Assembly (NCBI RefSeq): GCF_004323185.1
Contig: NZ_NAPS01000001.1
Location: forward strand, 3,133,606 to 3,174,324
Source of the DNA: Westiellopsis prolifica IICB1
Lineage (GTDB): Bacteria > Cyanobacteriota > Cyanobacteriia > Cyanobacteriales > Nostocaceae
Length of the DNA stretch: 40,719 nucleotides
Reading direction: 5' to 3'
Shown: positions 17,856 through 26,695 of the stretch, piece after piece
Numbering within the stretch: the stretch's first letter is position 1
Layout: each line of letters begins with the position of its first letter
Position numbers and translations under genes: made by a program
Notes under the pieces: generated by a model
What the model saw: only the letters and a program-made list of their open reading frames with translations
Told to the model about the DNA's origin: nothing
The model's database searches: none

Positions 17856-19235
17856 ATGACACAATCTATTTCTGTGGCTTCTGTTGGACAAACAACTCAG
17901 TCAGTTACCCTGGGACTTCGCATATCTGCGTTGTTTAAAAATTTAGCTACACTTGCACTGCTGTTGTTAGTATTGCCAATCAATGCTGCGATTGTGTTGG
18001 TATCGCTGTTATTGGGTAGTCAATCGCAAGCGATCGCCACCGAACCCAAAAACATCTTGATTAGTGGCGGTAAAATGACTAAGGCGTTACAATTAGCCCG
18101 TAGTTTTCACGCCGCCGGACATCGAGTGGTTTTAGTAGAAACTCACAAATACTGGTTAACGGGACATCGATTTTCCAAAGCAGTAAGTCGTTTCTACACT
18201 CTACCAACGCCCCAATCTGATCCTGAAGCATACACCCAAGCCCTATTAGATATTGTTCAAAAAGAAAATATCGATGTCTATGTACCCGTGTGCAGTCCGG
18301 TTGCTAGTTACTACGACTCTTTAGCTAAACCCGTACTGTCGAAGTACTGCGAGGTTTTTCACTGCGACGCAGATGTCACCCAAATGTTGGATGATAAATA
18401 CGCTTTTGTTGAGAAAGCGCGGAGTTTGGGGTTATCTGTTCCCAAGTCTTTCAAAATTACTGACCCGGAACAGGTGAGCAACTTTGATTTTTCTCAAGAA
18501 AAGCGTAAATACATCCTCAAAAGCATTCCTTATGACTCTGTTCGTCGCTTAGATTTAACCAAACTTCCTTGTGAGACTCCCGAAGCAACAGCAGATTTTG
18601 TCAACAGCTTACCCATCAGTTCCCAAAAGCCATGGATTATGCAAGAATTCATTCCTGGAAAAGAATTTTGCACCCACAGCACTGTCCGCAATGGGGAGTT
18701 GAGAATGCATTGCTGTTGTGAATCTTCGGCATTTCAAGTTAACTATGAGAATGTCGATCATCCCCAAATTTTGGAATGGGTGCGACACTTTGTCAAAGCA
18801 TTAGGTATCACTGGACAGGTATCTTTTGATTTTATCGAAGCACAAGATGGCACAATCTACGCCATTGAATGTAATCCGCGTACCCATTCTGCCATCACTA
18901 TGTTCTACAATCATCCGGATGTGGCAAATGCTTATTTAAGTGAAATTCCACAAGTAGAACCAATTCAACCTCTGATTAATAGTAAGCCTACCTACTGGAC
19001 TTATCATGAAATTTGGCGATTGACAGGAATTCGTTCTTTCTCACAGTTGCAAACTTGGTTGAAAAACTTTTTTGGTGGAAAAGATGCGATTTACAGTTTG
19101 AGTGATCCTCTACCTTTTTTGACAGTTCATCACTGGCAAATTCCTTTATTATTGCTACAAAATTTGCAACAGCTAAAAGGTTGGATCAGGATAGATTTTA
19201 ATATTGGGAAATTGGTTGAGTTCGGTGGCGATTAA
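17856..19235 (+). CDS. mysC: ATP-grasp ligase MysC (mycosporine-glycine synthase)
   Basis: 459 aa. It joins glycine to 4-deoxygadusol to give mycosporine-glycine. A hydrophobic segment (31-54) near the N-terminus, typical of MysC, precedes the ATP-grasp fold; YILKSIPYDSVRRLD and FIPGKEFCTHSTV line the nucleotide site and AIECNPRTHSAI (~340) carries the metal-binding Glu/Asn. ATG 17856 is chosen because GAGGG lies 9 bp upstream and the length fits the family; an upstream GTG (17817) would add 13 residues with no homology. It is 50 bp after mysB. Confidence 0.95.
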   Translation: MTQSISVASVGQTTQSVTLGLRISALFKNLATLALLLLVLPINAAIVLVSLLLGSQSQAIATEPKNILISGGKMTKALQLARSFHAAGHRVVLVETHKYWLTGHRFSKAVSRFYTLPTPQSDPEAYTQALLDIVQKENIDVYVPVCSPVASYYDSLAKPVLSKYCEVFHCDADVTQMLDDKYAFVEKARSLGLSVPKSFKITDPEQVSNFDFSQEKRKYILKSIPYDSVRRLDLTKLPCETPEATADFVNSLPISSQKPWIMQEFIPGKEFCTHSTVRNGELRMHCCCESSAFQVNYENVDHPQILEWVRHFVKALGITGQVSFDFIEAQDGTIYAIECNPRTHSAITMFYNHPDVANAYLSEIPQVEPIQPLINSKPTYWTYHEIWRLTGIRSFSQLQTWLKNFFGGKDAIYSLSDPLPFLTVHHWQIPLLLLQNLQQLKGWIRIDFNIGKLVEFGGD

Positions 19236-19238
19236 ATT

Positions 19239-19273
19239 CAGTTATCAGTTATCAGTTATCAGTTATCAGTTAG
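19239..19273. repeat. Heptamer tandem repeat (CAGTTAT)x5
   Basis: Five 7-bp units (the last CAGTTAG) just after mysC. The same heptamer in opposite orientation (ACTGATA) occurs four times at 30157-30184. Confidence 0.9.
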
Positions 19274-19310
19274 TAGCTGTTCACTGATAATTTATAGATA
19301 TTGAATATAT

Positions 19311-19642
19311 ATAGGACTCATATTTGATTTCTGAAATACACGTAGTGGCGTGGCAAGACTAAAAAGATGCGATAAATCTCTTCTTCATTCTCTGCGTTCT
19401 CTGCGCCTCTGCGGTTTACTAATGCACTATTTTAAGGCTGTCGCGCCACTACAGATACTTATACCATTTCTTTATGAGGCTGCGCCAAATTTAATTGACT
19501 TCTTCTTTCTTTCTTCGTGTTCTTTGTGTCCTACCCTGCGGGTAAGCGCTTGCGCGTCTATGTGGTTCGTTCCTTATATATTAGGCGCATCTTCATACAG
19601 AATTGGTATTAGATTTTTTCAGAAATCAAATCGGACTCCTAT
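19311..19642. mobile_element. MITE-like inverted-repeat element between mysC and mysE
   Basis: The 26-bp left end (19311-19336, starting ATAGGACTCA) and right end (19617-19642, ending CGGACTCCTAT) are near-perfect inverted repeats. Nested inside are GTAGTGGCG/CGCCACTAC and ATACCATTTCTTTATGAGG / CTTCATACAGAATTGGTAT. It encodes no transposase. A second inverted pair, built on CTCTGCGCCTCTGCGGTTT, spans 19384-19745 and overlaps it. A 107-codon frame inside is not a gene. Confidence 0.65.
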
Positions 19643-19793
19643 AGCAGTAATAAATCAATACGGTTGGTGTTAGAGTTAAAACTTTTTGTGAAAATCAATT
19701 TTTTTTACCAAACCGCAGAGGCGCAGAGGACTCAGAGATAAAGAAACAATTCTTACCTGTATTAAGTTATAAATCACTATAATTTTATCAAAG

Positions 19794-22535
19794 ATGGAAA
19801 TAATAAACTTTATAGATGATTCTCTAGAAGTCGAAGAACAAAAATATTCTTGGGAAAGATGCTTAGATAGTGTTTCTGATCTTTCTCTGCTGAGTCCAGA
19901 AGAAAAACAAAAAATATTATTTACATGGAATCAGACAGAAACTAATTATGATTTGTCGATTTGTCTACATGAGTTATTTGCAGCACAGGTAGAGAAAACA
20001 CCAGATGCAAAAGCTCTCAAGTTTGCTGATCAAGAATTGAGTTATCATCAGTTAAATTGTCGGGCGAATCAACTCGCTCACTATTTGCAATCTTTGGGAA
20101 TTGCAACCGAAGATTTAGTTGGAATTTGTGTGGAACGTTCTCTAGAAATGGTTGTGGGGTTATTGGGAATTCTCAAAGCGGGTGCGGCTTATGTTCCAAT
20201 TGATCCTGGATATCCTCAAGAACGTTTAGCATATATGTTGGCAGATTCCCAGGTGTCGGTGTTGTTGACTCAAAGTCATTTAGTCGATAATTTACCAACA
20301 CGTCCAACCCACACAATCTGCTTGGATACTGACTGGGATCAGATTTCTCAATATAGCGATCGCAATCCTGACAATACAGCGACACCAGAAAATCTCGCTT
20401 ATGTAATTTACACTTCTGGTTCTACTGGTAAACCTAAAGGAGCGATGAATACCCATCGCGGTATCTGCAATCGTCTGTTATGGATGCAAGATGCTTATCA
20501 ACTCACTCAACAAGATCGGGTTCTGCAAAAAACTCCCTTTAGTTTTGATGTCTCTGTCTGGGAATTCTTTTGGCCGTTGATTACCGGGGCGCGGCTGATT
20601 ATAGCACAACCAGGTGGACACAAGGATAGTTCTTATCTGATTCATACAATTATCGAAGAAGAAATTACCACATTACATTTTGTCCCTTCGATGTTGCAAG
20701 TATTTTTGCAAGCTAAAGGAGTGGAAAATTGTCAGTCATTAAAACGGGTAATTACTAGTGGTGAAGCTTTACCTGTGAGTCTGCAAGAACGGTTTTTTGA
20801 ACGTTTGGGATGTGAACTGCACAATCTTTATGGTCCTACAGAAGCAGCGATCGATGTTACGTTTTGGCAGTGTCAACCTCAAAGTCAATATCAAACAGTA
20901 CCGATTGGTCGTCCCATCGCTAATACTCAAATATATATATTAGACCAACATTTGCAACCTGTGCCTGTGGGTGTTGTGGGTGAACTTTATATTGGTGGTG
21001 TGGGAGTTGCCAGAGGTTACTGGCGTCGTCCAGAATTAACTACAGAAAGATTTGTATCTAATCCCTTTGCAACGGGACAAATGTATAAAACTGGTGACTT
21101 GGCGCGTTATTTACCTGATGGTAATATCGAGTATGTTGGCAGAATTGACGATCAAGTCAAAATTCGTGGTTTTCGGATTGAGTTGGGAGAAATTGAGAGT
21201 ACGCTGACGCAACATTCCCAGATTAGTCAAGCTGTGGTTGTCGCCCAGACAGATAATTTAAATAATAAGCATTTAATTGCTTATATTGTTCCCCAGGGAG
21301 AACCACCCACACCAACCCAACTGCGGAATTTCCTTCAGGGTAAGCTACCTGAATTCATGGTTCCCTCAGCTTTTGTCTGCTTAAATTCCTTTCCTCTCAC
21401 TCCTAGTGGAAAAATAGACAGGCGATCGCTTCCTAAACCTGATTTCTCTAACTTAATCACTCATGAAGATTTTACGCCTGCACGCAATGATTTAGAGAGA
21501 AAAATCGCGCAGATTTGGTCAGAAATTTTACAGATTTCGGAAATTGATATTAGAGATAACTTTTTTGAGATTGGTGGTAATTCCCTTTTAGCATTACATT
21601 TAATGAATGCCATCGAACAAAAATTTGGTCGAGAGTTAGCACTGTCAACTTTACTTACTAATAACTCAATTGAAAAGCTAGCAGAAATTCTACAAAACCC
21701 CACAGATATTTTCCCCAATTCACCTATAGTAGCAATTCAGCCCAAAGGTACAAAACGTCCTTTTTTCTGCATCCATCCAGCCGGCGGACATGTACTTTGC
21801 TATTTTAGTTTGGCGCATTATTTAGGCACTGACCAGCCATTTTATGGTTTACAAGCACAGGGTTTTTATGGTGAAGAAGAACCACTAACTACAGTTGTAG
21901 AAATGGCTAGGCTTTATGCTCAAGCTATACAAACAATTCAACCCACAGGGCCATATCAAATTGGTGGTTGGTCGTTTGGTGGTGTAGTTGCTTATGAAAC
22001 GGCTCAACAACTACACCAACAAGGAAAAGAAGTTTCCTTACTAGCAATTTTAGATTCTTATGTGCCAATTCTGTTAGATAAAAATAAAAAAATTGATGAT
22101 GTTTATTTAGTTGGTGTACTATCCCGTGTATTTGGCGGGATGTTTGGTCAAGATAATCTGATTTCACTAGCGGAAATCGAAAATTTGAGTGTGGAAGAAA
22201 GTTTAAATTACATCATCGAAAAAGCACGCCAAGCCAAAATTTTCCCACCAGGAGTAGAACGTCACAATAATCGCCGCATTTTAGATGTTTTAGTCGGAAC
22301 ATTAAAAGCCACTTATTCTTATGAACGTTGTCCCTATCCTGGCAAAGTTACTATTTTTAGAGCCAGAGAAAAACATATCATGGCTCCTGATCCTACTTTA
22401 GTTTGGGTAGAATTATTTTCAGTTTTGGCTGCGGAGGAAATTGAAATTCATAATGTCCCTGGTAATCACTATTCATTTGTTTTAGAACCTCACGTCCAAG
22501 CTTTAGCTGAAAGTTTGCAGAAATGTTTGTGCTGA
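19794..22535 (+). CDS. mysE: NRPS-like MAA synthetase MysE (A-T-TE), predicted serine-adding
   Basis: 913 aa. Residues ~55-555 are an adenylation domain with YTSGSTGKPKGA (206-217), NLYGPTEAAID (344-354), YKTGDL (431-436) and PLTPSGKIDRRSLP (534-547). The carrier domain has the phosphopantetheine Ser597 in GGNSLLALH. The thioesterase (~650-910) has GWSFG (S727), D754 and H892. The specificity pocket by alignment to GrsA is D252 V253 W256 H295 I320 S322 L345 I353 D354 K540, a serine code. It should join serine to mycosporine-glycine, giving shinorine, as does the enzyme from Anabaena variabilis. No SD is obvious before ATG 19794. It is 558 bp from mysC because of intervening repeats. Confidence 0.95.
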   Translation: MEIINFIDDSLEVEEQKYSWERCLDSVSDLSLLSPEEKQKILFTWNQTETNYDLSICLHELFAAQVEKTPDAKALKFADQELSYHQLNCRANQLAHYLQSLGIATEDLVGICVERSLEMVVGLLGILKAGAAYVPIDPGYPQERLAYMLADSQVSVLLTQSHLVDNLPTRPTHTICLDTDWDQISQYSDRNPDNTATPENLAYVIYTSGSTGKPKGAMNTHRGICNRLLWMQDAYQLTQQDRVLQKTPFSFDVSVWEFFWPLITGARLIIAQPGGHKDSSYLIHTIIEEEITTLHFVPSMLQVFLQAKGVENCQSLKRVITSGEALPVSLQERFFERLGCELHNLYGPTEAAIDVTFWQCQPQSQYQTVPIGRPIANTQIYILDQHLQPVPVGVVGELYIGGVGVARGYWRRPELTTERFVSNPFATGQMYKTGDLARYLPDGNIEYVGRIDDQVKIRGFRIELGEIESTLTQHSQISQAVVVAQTDNLNNKHLIAYIVPQGEPPTPTQLRNFLQGKLPEFMVPSAFVCLNSFPLTPSGKIDRRSLPKPDFSNLITHEDFTPARNDLERKIAQIWSEILQISEIDIRDNFFEIGGNSLLALHLMNAIEQKFGRELALSTLLTNNSIEKLAEILQNPTDIFPNSPIVAIQPKGTKRPFFCIHPAGGHVLCYFSLAHYLGTDQPFYGLQAQGFYGEEEPLTTVVEMARLYAQAIQTIQPTGPYQIGGWSFGGVVAYETAQQLHQQGKEVSLLAILDSYVPILLDKNKKIDDVYLVGVLSRVFGGMFGQDNLISLAEIENLSVEESLNYIIEKARQAKIFPPGVERHNNRRILDVLVGTLKATYSYERCPYPGKVTIFRAREKHIMAPDPTLVWVELFSVLAAEEIEIHNVPGNHYSFVLEPHVQALAESLQKCLC

Positions 22536-22539
22536 TACA

Positions 22540-22722
22540 AGATCCCCGACTTCTTTGAGGATGCAGCTGGCGAATAGGGGGTCAAACCCCTCGTGCGCCC
22601 ACAAATTGGTTGTAGAGACGCTTCAAACAGCGCGTCTCTACATCTGGTGGAATGACGAAAAATCGTCGGTGAGGGGTGTCACCCCTGATTCGCCAGCTGT
22701 ATCCTTTGAGAAGTCGGGGATC
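22540..22722. repeat. Large nested inverted repeat (families A and B)
   Basis: The left arm starts AGATCCCCGACTTCTTTGAG and runs through GCAGCTGGCGAAT; the right arm is its near-exact inverse, ending GAGAAGTCGGGGATC. The arms are about 56 bp each. In the centre sits a family B palindrome, TGTAGAGACGC...GCGTCTCTACA (22611-22642). The whole could form a long cruciform or RNA hairpin that ends mysE transcription. Confidence 0.8.
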
Positions 22723-22805
22723 TGGGATTCCGTATTTTCTCACGAATCTGAAAAATAACGATCGCCCCAATCAGCTTTTTTGCACAAATCACTTAAAATG
22801 TAAAG

Positions 22806-22841
22806 ACCCGGTTTGCCATCAGCTAGAAACCGGGTTTCTTT
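22806..22841 (+). terminator. Hairpin just before the ABC ATPase gene
   Basis: ACCCGGTTT pairs with AAACCGGGT across a 12-nt loop, followed by TTCTTTA. It lies directly against the first possible ATG (22842) of the ATPase gene. It may end upstream transcription or be a dispersed repeat in the leader. Confidence 0.5.
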
Positions 22842-22862
22842 ATGTATGATTCGTCTAGACCA

Positions 22863-23870
22863 ATGATTGAAGTCGATCATCTCAGTAAAACATACGGTTC
22901 AACTCAAGCAATTACCGATGTGACTTTTAATGTCGAACCAGGGGAAATTCTGGGGTTTTTGGGACCGAATGGTGCTGGTAAAACTACGACGATGCGAATT
23001 TTAGCCGGTTATTTACCTGCAACAAGCGGTACAGCTAGAATTGCTGGTTTTGATGTTCATGAACAATCTTTGTTGGTGCGCCAAAGAATCGGTTATTTAC
23101 CAGAGACACCACCGTTATATCCAGAAATGACGGTGGAAGGATTTTTGTATTTTGTGGCGCGGATTAAAGGAGTGTCAGCAGGCGATCGCACTACTAAAGT
23201 TACTGCTGCAATTGAACGCTGCAATTTGCAAGACAAACGTCACGTCATTATTCGTAAACTATCTAAAGGATATAGACAGCGTGTTGGTATTGCTCAAGCG
23301 ATCGTTCATGACCCACCAGCGATAATTCTAGACGAACCAACCGTTGGACTCGATCCTCGACAAATTATTGAGGTGCGAAATTTAATCAAAAGCTTGGCTG
23401 GAACTCATACTATTATTCTTTCTACCCATATTTTGCCAGAAGTTAGTATGACCTGTAGCCGTGTTGCGATCATCAAAAGTGGGAAAGTGGTAGCAACAAA
23501 CACTCCTGAACAACTCCTGACCCAGTTGACAAGTGGTTCTGGCTATGAGTTAGAAATCGGGGGCGAAGCAAATTTAGCTAAACAAGTATTACAAAATCTG
23601 CCCGGTGTGAGTCAGATAGAATCAATTCCTTTAGCAGCGATGCATGGTGTTTCTCCCAAAGACAATCGTGCTTATCTGCGAGTCATCTCCCACTCTGGTA
23701 CGGAACCAGGTAAAGAGATCGCCGCAGCTTTGTTGCGTTCAGGATTTGATTTGTATGAAATGCGACGTGTCAGCGCCACACTCGAAGATGTATTCTTACA
23801 ACTGACTACAGAAGAAAAGACTGTAGAATCAGAGACAAACTCAGCAGTTAATGAGGAGGAGGCGGCTTAA
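22863..23870 (+). CDS. ABC transporter ATP-binding protein (Gld/ABC-2 type)
   Basis: 335 aa from ATG 22863 (MIEVDHLSKTYGS), the usual start of this family; an earlier ATG at 22842 adds seven residues that do not look conserved. Walker A is GPNGAGKTT, the signature is LSKGY, Walker B is IILDEP and the H-loop is STHILPE. The C-terminal extension past ~220 is typical of GldA-like and Nos/DrrA-like ATPases. It drives the ABC-2 permease encoded next; the stop TAA abuts that gene's ATG. The exported substrate is unknown. Confidence 0.88.
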   Translation: MIEVDHLSKTYGSTQAITDVTFNVEPGEILGFLGPNGAGKTTTMRILAGYLPATSGTARIAGFDVHEQSLLVRQRIGYLPETPPLYPEMTVEGFLYFVARIKGVSAGDRTTKVTAAIERCNLQDKRHVIIRKLSKGYRQRVGIAQAIVHDPPAIILDEPTVGLDPRQIIEVRNLIKSLAGTHTIILSTHILPEVSMTCSRVAIIKSGKVVATNTPEQLLTQLTSGSGYELEIGGEANLAKQVLQNLPGVSQIESIPLAAMHGVSPKDNRAYLRVISHSGTEPGKEIAAALLRSGFDLYEMRRVSATLEDVFLQLTTEEKTVESETNSAVNEEEAA

Positions 23871-24683
23871 ATGGGTGTCGTACTGAGTAACATTATTGCC
23901 ATTTATCGCCGAGAATTACAGGGTTATTTTGTCTCGCCGTTAGCTTATGCGATCGCTGGCGTTTTTTGGTTTTTAGCTGGGTTATTTTTTATCTTAATTT
24001 TGATGGGGCCAGATGGTATTTTGGCAACAGTCACGGCTTTGGATTTACAAGGACAACAGTATGGAGTACCAGTTCCACCGATAGATGTACCTTATGAATT
24101 TGTCCGAGCATTTTTAGACCGGATGGGATGGCTGTTGTTGTTTATACTGCCGCTTTTTTCTATGGGACTTTATGCAGAAGAACGCAAGCGTGGAACTTTA
24201 GAGCTTTTGGCAACATCGCCGGTGACAAACTGGGCTGTAGCTGTGGGTAAATTATTAGGCGTAGTTACATTTTTTATTACCTTGATATTACCGTTGTTGG
24301 TGTTGGAAGCGATCGCTTTGAGCGCATCAACTCCACCGATACCTGCGACAATTCCTCTGTTGGGACATGTAGCATTAATTTTGCTCGCAGCAGCAATTTT
24401 ATCTTTGGGAATGTTTATTTCTTCTTTAACAGACAGCACGATTTTAGCTGCTGTCCTCACTTTTGCTGTGATTTTATTACTACTGTTTGTAGATTTAATT
24501 GCTAAAACTATTAGTGGTCCAATCGGCGAAGCTTTGGGTTATTTGTCATTACTCAAACACTACAACAATCTCATTCAAGGAATTTTTGATAGTAGCAGCA
24601 TCATCTTGTTTGGTAGTTACATTATCTTAGGGATATTTCTGACTGCACAATCAATTGATGCACTCCGCTTTCAACGACAGTAA
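23871..24683 (+). CDS. ABC-2 type permease (GldF-like)
   Basis: 270 aa with about six membrane helices. The cytoplasmic loop EERKRGTLELLATSPVTNWA (~101-120) is the characteristic ABC-2 coupling segment. The start codon immediately follows the ATPase stop, so the two are translated together. It forms the membrane channel of the four-gene system that continues with the GldG-like and DUF4340 proteins. Confidence 0.88.
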   Translation: MGVVLSNIIAIYRRELQGYFVSPLAYAIAGVFWFLAGLFFILILMGPDGILATVTALDLQGQQYGVPVPPIDVPYEFVRAFLDRMGWLLLFILPLFSMGLYAEERKRGTLELLATSPVTNWAVAVGKLLGVVTFFITLILPLLVLEAIALSASTPPIPATIPLLGHVALILLAAAILSLGMFISSLTDSTILAAVLTFAVILLLLFVDLIAKTISGPIGEALGYLSLLKHYNNLIQGIFDSSSIILFGSYIILGIFLTAQSIDALRFQRQ

Positions 24684-24694
24684 TTATTAGTCAT

Positions 24695-24720
24695 TAGAGA
24701 CGCGATGAATCGCGTCTGTA
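24695..24720. repeat. Palindrome family B (AGAGACGCGAT), copy at permease end
   Basis: TAGAGACGCGAT pairs with ATCGCGTCTGTA 12 bp after the permease stop. Other copies are at 22611-22642, 26665-26691, 27419-27448, 27528-27557, 32687-32714 and 32748-32775. Confidence 0.85.
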
Positions 24721-24742
24721 CATTAGTAAAAATAAAATTATT

Positions 24743-24858
24743 GTAGGGTGTGTTAGGCGCATGTTTTGATCTATATTTTTCACGAAAAACATTATATGAG
24801 CGCCTAACGCACCACCAGATTATATGGTGCGTTAGGCTGAAGCCATAACGCACCCTAC
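24743..24858. repeat. Palindrome family C (GTAGGGTGYGTTAGGC), copy 1
   Basis: GTAGGGTGTGTTAGG at the left is inverted at the right as CATAACGCACCCTAC. An inner hairpin, GCCTAACGCACCA / TGGTGCGTTAGGC, lies at 24803-24837. A shorter copy is at 32401-32479. It fills most of the 219-bp gap before the GldG-like gene. Confidence 0.85.
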
Positions 24859-24902
24859 TTACTACTACTTACTACTTACTCAAAACCAACAATTAACTAA
24901 TT

Positions 24903-26504
24903 ATGAAAAGTATCTCTACAAAAAAAGTTTGGAAATATTTGATTTGGCCAGGTTTATTCTTAGTTGCAACTGGCTTAACAATTGGTGTTGTCTCAGAAAG
25001 TTGGGGAACTGTTCCTCTAGCATTTATTATTTGTGGAGCGGTCGTTATTGGCTTATGGTTAATATGGCAAAGCCAAGAAAGTAACTGGTGGGGACGCCGT
25101 TCGACTCAAGCTGGTACTAATGCTCTAATTGCAACTTTAGCAGTGTTAGCAATTTTAGGGTTAATTAATTTCTTGGCTAGTCGTTATGAATTCCGCGCAG
25201 ACTTAACAGAAACTAAGTTGTTTACTCTTGCGCCTGAATCTAAGGAACTGGTAGAAAATTTAAAACAGCCCGTGAAAGTTTGGGTATTTGATGTTACTCA
25301 AAATCCCCAAGACCGAGAATTGTTGGAAAATTATCAAAAGCAAAACTCTCAGTTTAAATTTGAATACGCTGATCCGCAAGCTAAACCGGGGTTGACTGAG
25401 AAATTTGGCGTCAAAGATTTTGGAGAAGTGTATCTAGAATCTGGTGAAAAAAAGCAATTAGTGCAAGTTGTGAATGTTAGCGATCGCCTTTCTGAAATAA
25501 AATTAACTAACAGTCTGCAACAAATTACCAGTACCAGCACAACCAAAGTTTACTTCCTTCAAGGTCACGGCGAACATCAACTTACGGCGGGTGAAGGTGC
25601 GATTTTCCAAGCTTCTCAAGCATTGAGCAACAAAAATTATACTACCGCTCCACTCAATTTGATTGAGAAATCAACTGTTCCTAGTGATGCTAATGTTCTG
25701 GTGGTAGCTGGACCGAAGCGAGAATTATTTGATACTGAAGTCAAAGCTTTGCAAAACTATCTCAATCAAGGTGGAAATTTAGTCCTAATGATTGATCAAG
25801 GTGCAGACCCCAAACTTGATAGTTTGCTGACACAATGGGGTGTGAAGTTAGATAATCGTTTGGCAATTGATGTCTCTGGAAATGTCAACCTTGGTCCTGC
25901 TGTTCCCATTGTCACAGAATATGGTCAACATCCGATTACTAAAGATTTTGGTAACGGTATTTCTTTTTATCGTTTAGCCAGACCAGTTAATACTACTCCA
26001 GTACCAGGTATTGAAGCTACAAAATTACTCATCACCAAACCCTATCCTAATACTTGGGCAGAAAGCGACCTCAACAACGAAAACTTAGAATTCAATGAAG
26101 GAAAAGACCTCAAAGGACCTCTGACTTTAGGTGTAGCTTTAAAGCGGAAACTATCAACTTCAACCAAACCCACCCCTACACCAACAACATCTCCGACTCC
26201 CTCGCCAACTCCTACTCCCAGCAACTCAACCGCTACCGAATCACGTATGGTAGTTATCGGAGATTCAGATTTTGCCACAGATAATTCATTTACACAACAG
26301 CTAAATGGCGATGTATTTCTCAACTCCGTCAATTGGGCTAGTCAGCAGGATAGTCAACCCCTTTCGATTCGCCCCAAGGAACCAAAAAACCGCCGCATCA
26401 ACTTAACAGCGTTACAAGCTAATGTTTTAGCTACATCTTCTCTGTTGATTTTACCTTTGATTGGGTTTGCAGTCGCAGGTATTTTATGGTGGTTGCGTAG
26501 ATAA
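24903..26504 (+). CDS. GldG-like ABC transport system auxiliary membrane protein
   Basis: 533 aa. Three membrane helices at the N-terminus (~12-30, 35-54, 73-92) are followed by a large extracytoplasmic domain (GldG/ABC_transp_aux fold: RADLTETKLFTLAPESKELV, then YFLQGHGEHQL) and one C-terminal helix (~512-530). A Pro/Thr/Ser-rich stretch at ~419-442 (repeats of PTPT/SPTP) breaks the domain and is probably a flexible linker. In Bacteroidetes GldG works with GldA/GldF in gliding; in cyanobacteria the role of the equivalent system is not established. Confidence 0.85.
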   Translation: MKSISTKKVWKYLIWPGLFLVATGLTIGVVSESWGTVPLAFIICGAVVIGLWLIWQSQESNWWGRRSTQAGTNALIATLAVLAILGLINFLASRYEFRADLTETKLFTLAPESKELVENLKQPVKVWVFDVTQNPQDRELLENYQKQNSQFKFEYADPQAKPGLTEKFGVKDFGEVYLESGEKKQLVQVVNVSDRLSEIKLTNSLQQITSTSTTKVYFLQGHGEHQLTAGEGAIFQASQALSNKNYTTAPLNLIEKSTVPSDANVLVVAGPKRELFDTEVKALQNYLNQGGNLVLMIDQGADPKLDSLLTQWGVKLDNRLAIDVSGNVNLGPAVPIVTEYGQHPITKDFGNGISFYRLARPVNTTPVPGIEATKLLITKPYPNTWAESDLNNENLEFNEGKDLKGPLTLGVALKRKLSTSTKPTPTPTTSPTPSPTPTPSNSTATESRMVVIGDSDFATDNSFTQQLNGDVFLNSVNWASQQDSQPLSIRPKEPKNRRINLTALQANVLATSSLLILPLIGFAVAGILWWLRR

Positions 26505-26535
26505 CGGGAGCATCCCAAATGTTCAAAAAACCCAC

Positions 26536-26588
26536 CTGCGATTGAAATCGCAGTCTCATAGTCAAAGTCTGCTTGAAGCAGACTACTT
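26536..26588. repeat. Two small palindromes after the GldG-like gene
   Basis: CTGCGATTGAAATCGCAG (26536-26553) and AGTCTGCTTGAAGCAGACT (26566-26584) are side-by-side hairpins of dispersed cyanobacterial type. They may be RNA-stability or termination elements. Confidence 0.7.
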
Positions 26589-26664
26589 GATTTATTTGAG
26601 TCGTATAAAGGACGACTTGTGCTTTAGCTAAGGGTTTAAACCCAACAAATAACCAATAACCATT

Positions 26665-26691
26665 GTACAGACGCGATTAATCGCGTCTCTA
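26665..26691. repeat. Palindrome family B abutting the DUF4340 start
   Basis: GTACAGACGCGATTAATCGCGTCTCTA ends 4 bp before ATG 26696, so it occupies the place of the ribosome binding site. No SD sequence can be seen. Confidence 0.85.
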
Positions 26692-26695
26692 AAAA

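Noticed and set aside
19350-19673. 107-codon frame between mysC and mysE
   Set aside because: It lies in a MITE-like element and translates simple inverted repeats; no SD and no recognisable domain.
22555-22770. Overlapping short frames after mysE
   Set aside because: They read through the large inverted repeat 22540-22722.
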